From Azospirillum sp. 412522 (lineage in GTDB: Bacteria; Pseudomonadota; Alphaproteobacteria; Azospirillales; Azospirillaceae), in assembly GCF_019805165.1 (NCBI RefSeq), contig NZ_RWIJ01000004.1, positions 159,819 through 223,818 on the forward strand: 64,000 nt of DNA. Direction: 5' to 3'. Each line of letters starts with the position of its first letter. The first letter of the stretch is position 1. Shown here piece by piece: positions 58,701 through 64,000 of the stretch. The notes beneath the pieces were generated by a model. The model searched no databases, was not told where the DNA came from, and was given only the letters and a program-made list of their open reading frames with translations. Both the position numbers and the translations under genes were made by a program.

Positions 58701-61700
58701 GTTATGGTCAGGCCGCTGGAGGCGGTGGAGCTGTTGCCCGACACATCCACCGCGGTCGCGGTCAGCGTGTGGCCGCCGTTGCTCAAGGTCGCACTGGTGA
58801 TCGACCAGAGTCCGCTGCCGTTCGCCGTGCCGGTGCCGACCGCGGTGGCGCCGTCGTACAGAGTGACGACGCTGTCGGCCTCCGCCGTGCCGGTGACGGT
58901 CGGGGTGACGATGTTGGTGAGGCGGTCGCTGTTGCTCGATCCACTGTCCGACCCTGCCGTCAGAGCCAGTCCGGTCGGGGCCACGGTCGTGCTGTCGATG
59001 GTGACGGTCAAGCCGCTGGAGGCGGTGGAGCTGTTGCCGGCCGCGTCGAGTGCGGTGGCGGTCAGCGTGTGCCCGCCGTCGCTCAGGGTGGAGCTTGTGA
59101 CCGACCAGACGCCGCTGCCGTTCGCCGTTCCGGTGCCGACGGCGGTGGCGCCGTCGTACAGCGTGACGATGCTATTGGCCTCCGCCGTGCCGGTGACGGT
59201 CGGTGTGATGGCCTTGGTGATACGGTCTGAGTTGCTCGCCCCGCTGTCGGACCCTGCCGCCAGAGCGAGCCCGGTCGGCGCTGTGGTCGTCGTGTCGATG
59301 GTGACGGTCAGGCCGCTGGAGGCCGTGGAGCTGTTGCCCGCCACATCCACCGCCCGCGCGGTGAGGGTATGGGCGCCGCTGCTCAGCGTGGCGCTGGTGA
59401 TCGACCAGACGCCGCTGCCGTTGGCCGTGCCGGTTCCGGCCACGGCCGTGCCGTCATAGAGCGTGACGACACTGTCGGCCTCCGCCGTGCCGGTGACGGT
59501 GGGGGCGGTGACGTTGGTGATGCGGTCTGAGTTGCTCGCCCCGCTGTCGGACCCTGCCGCCAGGGCGAGCCCGGTCGGCGCTGTGGTCGTGGTGTCGATG
59601 GTGACGGTCAGGCCGCTGGAGGCCGTGGAGGTGTTTCCCGCCACGTCCACCGCCCGGGCGGTTAGCGTGTGCCCGCCACTGCTCAGCGTGGTGCTGGTGA
59701 TCGACCAGACGCCGCTGCCGTTGGCGGTGGCGGTGCCGACAGCGGTGGCGCCATCGTACAGCGTGACCACGCTGCTGGCTTCCGCCGTGCCGGTAACGGT
59801 CGGGGTCACGACATTGGTGATGCGGTCGCTGGCACTCGATCCGCTGTCCGACCCCGCCGCCAGAGCGACCCCGGTCGGCGCCGCGCTTGTGGTATCGACG
59901 GTGACGGTCAGACCGGTGGAGGCCGTAGACGTGTTCCCGGCCAAATCCAACGCAGTCGCGGCCAGCGTGTGATCGCCGCTGCTCAGCGTGGAACTGGTGA
60001 TCGACCACGCGCCGCTGCCGTCGGCGGTGGCGGTGCCGACAGCGGTGGCGCCATCGTACAGCGTGACCACGCTGCTGGCTTCCGCCGTGCCGGTAACGGT
60101 CGGTGTGACAATGCTGGTGAGGCGGTCTGAGTTGCTCGCCCCGCTGTCGGACCCTGCCGCCAGGGCGAGCCCGGTCGGCGCTGTGGTCGTGGTGTCGATG
60201 GTGACGGTCAGGCCGGCCGACGCCGTGGAGCTGTTGCCGGCAGCATCCACCGCGGTCGCGGTCAGCGTATGGGCGCCGCTGCTCAGCGTGGCGCTGGTGA
60301 TCGACCAGACGCCGCTGCCGTTGGCCGTGCCGGTTCCGGCGACCGCAGTTCCGTCATAGAGCGTGACGACACTGTCGGCCTCCGCCGTGCCGGTGACGGT
60401 GGGGGCGGTGACATTGGTGATGCGGTCGCTGGCGCTCGACCCGCTGTCCGAGCCGGCCGCCAGCGCCAAGCCGGTCGGCGTGGCGGTCGTCGTATCGATG
60501 GTGACGGTCAGGCCGGTGGAGGCCGTGGAGGTGTTCCCTGCCACGTCCACCGCCGTTGCGCTCAGCGTGTGGTCGCCGCTGCTCAGTGTGGTGCTGGTGA
60601 TCGACCAGACGCCGCTGCCGTTGGCCGTGCCGGTTCCGGCGACGGCCGTGCCGTCATAGAGCGTGACGACGCTGCTGGCCTCCGCCGTGCCGGTCACCGT
60701 CGGGACAGTAACGTTGGTGATGCGGTCGCCGCCGCTCGACCCGCTGTCCGAGCCCGAAGCCAGCGTCAAGCCGGTGGGGGTCGCGCTGGTGGTGTCGATG
60801 GTCACGGCCAGGGCGGTGGCAGCCGTGGAGGTGTTGCCGGCAACATCCACCGCTATCGCCGTCAGCGTATGGCCGCCGCCAGTCAGGGTGGCGCTGGTGA
60901 TCGACCACACGCCGCGAACGCTCGCCGTGCCGGTGCCGACCGCGGTGGCGCCATCATAGAGCGTGACGACGCTGTCGGCCTCCGCCGTGCCGGTGACGGT
61001 CGGAGCGGTAACGTTGGTGATGCCGTCGCCGTCGTTCGACCCGCTGTCCGAGCCGGCCGCCAGCGCCAAGCCGGTCGGAGCCCCCGGTGCGGTGGTGTCG
61101 ATGGTGACGGTCAGGCCGGTGGAGGCCGTGGAGCTGTTGCCTGCGGCATCCACCGCCTTCGCGGTCAATGTATGCCCGCCGCTGCCGAGCGTGGAACTTG
61201 TGATCGACCAGACGCCGCTGCCGTCGGCCGTGCCGGTCCCGGCGACCGCAGTTCCGTCATAGAGGGTGACGACGCTGTTGGCTTCCGCCGTGCCGGTGAC
61301 GGTCGGGGTGGTGGCGTTGGTGATGCGGTCGCTGTTGCTCGATCCGCTGTCCGAACCGGAGGCCAGAGCCGGGGTGTTCGGCGCACCCGGTGCGGTGACG
61401 TCGATGGTGATCGTCAGGCCGGTGAATGCCTGCGACGTGTTGCCGGCCGGATCGATTGCCAAAGCCGACAGGCTGTGAGAGCCGTCGCCACGGGCGGAAG
61501 CCGTGATGGTCCACGCACCGCCCGAATCGGCCGTGGCCTGACCGATCAGGCTGGTTCCTTCATAGAGCAGGACCGTGCTTCCGGCCTCCGCCGTGCCGGT
61601 CACGGTCGGCGCCACCACGTTGGTGATGCCATCTCCCGACGTTCCGCTGTCGGAGGCCGCCGCCAGGGCAACTCCGGAGGGAGTGGCGGAGGTGGTGTCG

Positions 61701-64000
61701 ATGGTCAGAACCAGTGCGGAAGACGCTTGGCTGGTGCTGCCGGCCGCATTGATCGTGCGCGCGGTCAGGGTGTGTGCGCCATCAAGCAGCGTGCCGGTGG
61801 TGACCGACCACAAGCCGGACGCATCCGCCGTCACTGTGCCGAGGGCGGTGCTTCCGTCGAAGAGCGTGACGATGCCGTTGGCTTGCGCGGTGCCGGACAG
61901 CGTCGGCGTGGTGACGCGCGTGATCCCGTCGCCCGCCACGCCGCTGTCGGACGCCGCCGCCAGCACCGGGATCGACGGGGTGGTCGGCACCGATGCATCG
62001 ATGGTGACCGTCAGCGAGGAGGAGGAACCGAGGAGCGTGCCGCCCGACACCGCGGTTGCGTAGAGATTATGCGCGCCGCCGGACAGCGTCGTCGTGGTGA
62101 CCGACCATGCTCCCGCGGAATCCGCGGTGGCGGAGCCGACCAGCGTGCCGCTTTCGTAGATCGAGACCGTGCTGCCCGCCTCGGCCGTGCCGGTGAGCGT
62201 CGGCGTCACCACATTGGTCAGGCGGTCGCCCACGGTGCCGCTGTCGGATCCCGAGTCCAGCTGCGGCGTGGACGGAGCGCCCTGCAGCGGATTGCCGATG
62301 GTGACGATCAGACTGCCGGACACGGTGCTGGTGTTGCCGGCCAGATCGACGCTTTGCGCGGTGAGGGTATGGGACCCCACCCCCAGCTCCGACGAGGTGA
62401 TCGACCAGCTGCCGGCGCCGGTGACGGTCGTGGTGCCGAGCAGATTGCTGCCGTCGAACAGCGACAGCACCGAGTTCGCCTCGGCCGTGCCGGTGATGGT
62501 CGGCGTCCGCACCGTCGTGGTGTTGTCCCCCGGCGTGTCGCTGTCGGACGCCGGGTCCAGCGTCAGGCCGGTGGGCGCGGTCGGCGCCGTCGCATCCACC
62601 GTCACCGTCAGCGCCGTGGAGGCGGTGGACGTGTTGCCGGCCACATCGACCGCCTGCGCGGTCAGGGTATGGATTCCGTCGGCCAGGGAGGGAGTGCCGA
62701 GCGACCACAGGCCGGCAGCATCCACCGTCACCGTGCCGACCGCGGTGACGCCGTCATACAGCGTCACCACGCTGTTCGCCTCGGCCGTTCCGTTGACCGT
62801 AGGGGTGGTGACCTTCGTGTTGCTGTCGCTGTCGCTCGACCCGCTGTCCGAGCCGAGCGCCAGAGACAGCCCGCCGGGCGTGGCCGAGGTCGTGTCGACG
62901 GTGATCGCGAGACCGGTGGAAGCCGTGGACGTGTTCCCAGCCAGATCCACCGCAATCGCGGTCAGCGTGTGTCCGCCACCCGTCAGGGATGCGCTGGTGA
63001 TCGACCAGACGCCGCTGCCGTTGGCGGTGCCGGTGCCGGCAACCGCAGTCCCGTCATAAAGGGTGACGACGCCGTTCGCCTCCGCCGTGCCGGTGACGGT
63101 CGGTGTGGCGACGTTGGTGATGCCGTCGCTTCCGCTCCTCCCGCTGTCCGAACCGGAGGCCAGCGCCAGACCGGTCGGCGCACCGGGTGCGGTTGTGTCG
63201 ATGGTGACGGTCAGGCCGGCCGACGCCGTGGAGCTGTTGCCCGCCACATCCACCGCCCGGGCGGTCAGCGTGTGCCCGCCGCTGCCGAGTGCGGCGCTGG
63301 TGATCGACCAGACGCCACTGCCATTGGCGGTGCCGGCGCCGACGACGACCGTGCCGTCATAGAGCGTGACGACGCTGTTGGCCTCCGCCGTGCCGGTCAC
63401 CGTCGGGGCCACGACATTGGTGATGCCGTCGCTGCCGATCGATCCGGTATCCGAGCCGGCGGCCAGGGCAAGGCCGGTCGGTGCCGCAATCGTGCTGTCG
63501 ATGGTGACGGTCAGGCCGGTGGAGGCCGTGGAGCTGTTGCCCGCCACATCCACCGCGGTCGCCGTCAGCGTGTGGTCGCCGCTGCTCAGCGTGCTGCTGG
63601 CGATGCTCCAGCTTCCGCTGGCGGTGGCCGTACCGGTGCCGACGGCCGTGCCGTTGTCGTAGAGGGTAACGACCGAATTCGCTTCGGCAGCACCGGTAAG
63701 GGTGGGGACGGTGACGTTGGTGATGCGGTCGCTGGCGCTCGACCCGCTGTCCGAACCCGCCGCCAGCGTCAGGTCCGTCGGGGTCGCGATCGTGCTGTCG
63801 ATGGTGACGGTCAGCGCGGCGGAGGCGGTGGAGCTGTTGCCCGCCGCGTCTGCCGCCCTTGCGGTCAGCGTATGGGCACCGCTAGCCAGAGTGGCGCTGG
63901 TGATCGACCAGACGCCACTGCCATTCGCGGTGCCGGTTCCGGCGACCGCAGTCCCGTCATAGAGGGTAACGACGCTGTTGGCCTCCGCCGTGCCGGTGAC
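52748..64000 (-). CDS. Giant repeat surface protein (Ig-like and RTX-like), 5' end outside window
   Basis: At least 3750 residues; the reading frame is still open at the right edge, so the N terminus is missing. In order: an array of Ig-like repeats of about 100 residues (about 19 in view, signature APTGLALAAGSDSG...PTVTGTAEA...VVTLYDG...GVWSITS...HTLTA.AVD.AGN); an SwmB-like domain (about 58040-58390, VTFSDDIVVTGTDSTLAL); about 60 copies of a 26-residue repeat containing GGxGxDxUx; then a C-terminal region (DRLILASGSGGDTVVYSSF...LYQVVDTDGDGQ) similar to the tail of type I secreted 'bluetail' proteins. Almost no Cys and many Gly, Thr, Asp and Val. Probable calcium-binding adhesin secreted by a type I system; no transporter genes are in the window. 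Confidence 0.88.
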   Translation of the reverse strand, partial: VTGTAEANSVVTLYDGTAVAGTGTANGSGVWSITSATLASGAHTLTARAADAAGNSSTASAALTVTIDSTIATPTDLTLAAGSDSGSSASDRITNVTVPTLTGAAEANSVVTLYDNGTAVGTGTATASGSWSIASSTLSSGDHTLTATAVDVAGNSSTASTGLTVTIDSTIAAPTGLALAAGSDTGSIGSDGITNVVAPTVTGTAEANSVVTLYDGTVVVGAGTANGSGVWSITSAALGSGGHTLTARAVDVAGNSSTASAGLTVTIDTTAPGAPTGLALASGSDSGRSGSDGITNVATPTVTGTAEANGVVTLYDGTAVAGTGTANGSGVWSITSASLTGGGHTLTAIAVDLAGNTSTASTGLAITVDTTSATPGGLSLALGSDSGSSDSDSNTKVTTPTVNGTAEANSVVTLYDGVTAVGTVTVDAAGLWSLGTPSLADGIHTLTAQAVDVAGNTSTASTALTVTVDATAPTAPTGLTLDPASDSDTPGDNTTTVRTPTITGTAEANSVLSLFDGSNLLGTTTVTGAGSWSITSSELGVGSHTLTAQSVDLAGNTSTVSGSLIVTIGNPLQGAPSTPQLDSGSDSGTVGDRLTNVVTPTLTGTAEAGSTVSIYESGTLVGSATADSAGAWSVTTTTLSGGAHNLYATAVSGGTLLGSSSSLTVTIDASVPTTPSIPVLAAASDSGVAGDGITRVTTPTLSGTAQANGIVTLFDGSTALGTVTADASGLWSVTTGTLLDGAHTLTARTINAAGSTSQASSALVLTIDTTSATPSGVALAAASDSGTSGDGITNVVAPTVTGTAEAGSTVLLYEGTSLIGQATADSGGAWTITASARGDGSHSLSALAIDPAGNTSQAFTGLTITIDVTAPGAPNTPALASGSDSGSSNSDRITNATTPTVTGTAEANSVVTLYDGTAVAGTGTADGSGVWSITSSTLGSGGHTLTAKAVDAAGNSSTASTGLTVTIDTTAPGAPTGLALAAGSDSGSNDGDGITNVTAPTVTGTAEADSVVTLYDGATAVGTGTASVRGVWSITSATLTGGGHTLTAIAVDVAGNTSTAATALAVTIDTTSATPTGLTLASGSDSGSSGGDRITNVTVPTVTGTAEASSVVTLYDGTAVAGTGTANGSGVWSITSTTLSSGDHTLSATAVDVAGNTSTASTGLTVTIDTTTATPTGLALAAGSDSGSSASDRITNVTAPTVTGTAEADSVVTLYDGTAVAGTGTANGSGVWSITSATLSSGAHTLTATAVDAAGNSSTASAGLTVTIDTTTTAPTGLALAAGSDSGASNSDRLTSIVTPTVTGTAEASSVVTLYDGATAVGTATADGSGAWSITSSTLSSGDHTLAATALDLAGNTSTASTGLTVTVDTTSAAPTGVALAAGSDSGSSASDRITNVVTPTVTGTAEASSVVTLYDGATAVGTATANGSGVWSITSTTLSSGGHTLTARAVDVAGNTSTASSGLTVTIDTTTTAPTGLALAAGSDSGASNSDRITNVTAPTVTGTAEADSVVTLYDGTAVAGTGTANGSGVWSITSATLSSGAHTLTARAVDVAGNSSTASSGLTVTIDTTTTAPTGLALAAGSDSGASNSDRITKAITPTVTGTAEANSIVTLYDGATAVGTGTANGSGVWSVTSSTLSDGGHTLTATALDAAGNSSTASSGLTVTIDSTTVAPTGLALTAGSDSGSSNSDRLTNIVTPTVTGTAEADSVVTLYDGATAVGTGTANGSGLWSITSATLSNGGHTLTATAVDVSGNSSTASSGLTITIDTTAPGAPTGLTLPPEFDTGLSNTDRITGVRQPALVGTAGANATVVLYDDTTALGTATADSNGLWTITAGASLADGYHTLTATQINSVGNTSVASAALVISISGTPPTVSSVVISAGPYALGAEITVEVTFSDDIVVTGTDSTLALTVGTTTRQATFVDSFGSSATYRYIVQPGDVDADGVTAAANGLTLNTSTIRDTNANNAVLTYSAVNNANAPSLVYPVASTGGTTITLAQYNTILGNAGTDVITLGTAGNTVEISALETLIASDGTDVISIGVTTGTTLLLSNVETLLGGAGKEWIALGTAGGTLLVSGLETLLGGAGTDVVTLLDAGSTVYTTGIETLTGGTGIDVVTFANTQGNTLTQRSVETLIGDAGNDVLLLDSAGGTVAVGLFETITGNTAVDLVSLAGGFGSTLLVNGLETLLGAAGTDIVTIGTVGGTLLVSALESLAGSSRTDAVSLGTAGNTLVVTAVETLFGGSGTDSITLGGAAGSTLFLSLIESVVGTVGTDLLTLGTIGSTLFVSAIETIVGAQGSDMLVLADAGSTMLVAAIDTLTGGSGTDVVTLAGNGTTMKVDLLETLTGSTGNEVVTFGTAGITLLINAIETLAGNAGTDVVTLAQSGGTVAVSGLESLLGGQGTDIAVLGNAGNTLFVSSIETLTGGAANDSVFFASGGNTLALRNIETLTGNSGTDVVTLLNDGGPMQIGLFETIIGSAGNDLVTLSSSGSTLAVVGVEALMGGSGLDVVTLGAGGSTISTVAVETLIGGSGLDAVTLATAGTTVRIAGIESITGNSGRDVVQLSDAGGTFVVNLLETLIGSSGSDVAVVGELGGGSTLLIAGLEILVGNDGPDLVTLSDGGNTTLLRMLETLTGGTGVDAITIGNRGSTMTASGLETLVGGFALDVITLGTGGNTLLASQIETLAGGAGLDVVTLATARFDTAADMNRVSGTNGNTLLVSGLETLTGSSGTDVVYLGSAGNTLLVSGLEILVGGTGNDAVTLGDGGNTVLLRGIETLTGSAGTDLLLLGDTGNTATVSLFETIAGGTGLDAILLGNSGNTLLVSQLETLVGGAGLDVVALGSGGSTLMAAAVETLTGGSGLDAVTLATAGTTLAVSGIETITGGMATDVITMGSAGITVQANALETIIGGDGSDLVFLGVGGGTLLVSALDILVGGDGRDVVTLGSGGNTLLLRGIETLIGGSGSDTVTVGDTGTTMLVSAIETLTGGSGLDVITLSSGGNTLMVSLLETVTGGAGNDVVAVGTLGTTLVANALETLMGGAASELVFLGSGGSTIMVSGIDTLIGGIGTDVVTLGDGGNTVLLRGIETLTGNSGNDVLTLGNTGNAAAVSLFETIAGGLGSDLVALGSVGNTLLVSGIETLVGGTGTDVAIIGTAGSTMLVTGIETLTGGVGSDVLLTGSAGATLTVSGVDFVVGNTGIDVLTLGSAGNTTTIRGIETLSGGAGTDVVFLDDAGNTMSLGPNVEILVGGIGTDVVGIGTSGATLLTRGVDTLIGNSGNDVITLGDTPNTVTVTGVDTLTGGTGTDIVLIGSAGVTMTASGIEFLVGGQGTDVVTLGSSGNTVTTRGIDTLSGGAGMDWVFLGDTGVTMALGSGIELLIGGAATDVVSIGTSGATLLTRGVETLIGNSGNDAITLGDTPNTVNVSGIDTLAGGANTDIVFTGSAGVTMTASGVEFLVGGAGSDVVTLGGSGNTVITRGIDTMTGGGGSDLVILGDTGVSMRVESGIEILVGGAGSDIVSLGDGSNTVLLRGIETLAGGTGTDVITLGDTGVTMSVSGIETLVGGTGTDAIMVTAGSDLCFQAGSGDRLILASGSGGDTVVYSSFTDISALGANTGFVSVSNFQSGTDKVQLAGTARAGADGNGDASLSTASAATNGVNISSNELVSLTSVVSGSLTDASLANFRTALGMLTNSSAGASMLVLANNGTSSGLYQVVDTDGDGQVAAAEVRLLGVFNGTVVSLSDINLG
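53280..58000 (-). repeat. About 60 copies of a 78-bp/26-residue RTX-like repeat
   Basis: Each unit reads ETL, x, GGxGxD, V/x, VTLG, two or three residues, GxT, LLVS, x, I/L. GGxGxDxUx is the RTX calcium-binding nonapeptide, but here it occurs once per 26 residues rather than in tandem nines. One unit near 55850-55910 carries an insertion that breaks the period. The copy number is estimated from length divided by period. Confidence 0.85.
58400..64000 (-). repeat. Array of about 300-bp Ig-like domain repeats
   Basis: Roughly 19 units of 95-103 codons, one of them cut by the window edge. Some are nearly identical at DNA level (for example about 59371-59530 against about 60271-60430, exactly 900 bp apart), pointing to recent duplication or recombination. 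The unit nearest the SwmB-like domain is the most divergent. Confidence 0.85.

Noticed and set aside
53280..64000. Possible CRISPR or satellite array because of strong periodicity
   Set aside because: The periods (78 and about 300 bp) are multiples of three, the reading frame stays open throughout, and there are no unique spacers between constant repeats.

Overview
The window is GC-rich chromosomal DNA from an alphaproteobacterium of the Rhodospirillales, most probably Azospirillum or a close relative. The evidence is a cheAWYBR operon whose CheA ends in a receiver domain, chpT and ctrA beside flagellar export genes, a CcrM-type GANTC methyltransferase, a D-tartrate dehydratase close to that of Bradyrhizobium, and paired DUF3305/DUF3306 genes with a Tat-exported formate dehydrogenase. 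The genus is inferred from gene content, not from an alignment.

Region 1 (1-12.2 kb) covers motility and cell-cycle control: a DUF3553 gene, chpT, the operon cheA-cheW-cheY-cheB-cheR, two small conserved genes, a cold-shock protein, ctrA, the divergent pair fliI-fliJ, and two small unknown proteins. CtrA-like TTAA-N7-TTAA sites with one mismatch lie upstream of cheA and between ctrA and fliI. ChpT phosphorylates CtrA, so the regulator and its likely targets sit side by side.

Region 2 (12.2-31.9 kb) is metabolic: a LysR regulator divergent from tarD; a Tat-exported beta-carbonic-anhydrase-like protein; the nadA-nadB-nadC operon behind a doubled palindromic operator; a formate dehydrogenase operon (TorD-like chaperone, small Tat peptide, catalytic, iron-sulfur and cytochrome b subunits); an ExaC/AldB-type aldehyde dehydrogenase with DUF779; the nitric-oxide sensor pair nosP-nahK; and an endonuclease III-like glycosylase.

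Region 3 (31.9-45.7 kb) is mixed housekeeping: a CoA-transferase, an AraC regulator, an alpha/beta hydrolase, a DedA membrane protein, an Lrp regulator, a protein with two cold-shock domains, YchJ, rnhB, ccrM, folB, an AT-richer orphan gene next to tRNA-Asn and tRNA-Asp, an SDR oxidoreductase, and DUF3306/DUF3305, which are unlinked here from the formate dehydrogenase operon.

Region 4 (45.7-64 kb) looks devoted to the cell surface. It holds a phytochelatin-synthase-like exported protein, a 1050-residue protein with three carbohydrate-binding-like modules and a beta-helix, a GT17-like glycosyltransferase with a helical N-terminal half, and a giant repeat protein. The giant gene runs off the right edge, with 3750 codons visible. 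It combines an array of about 100-residue Ig-like repeats with about 60 copies of a 26-residue RTX-like repeat and a probable C-terminal secretion region. This protein is the most unusual object in the window.
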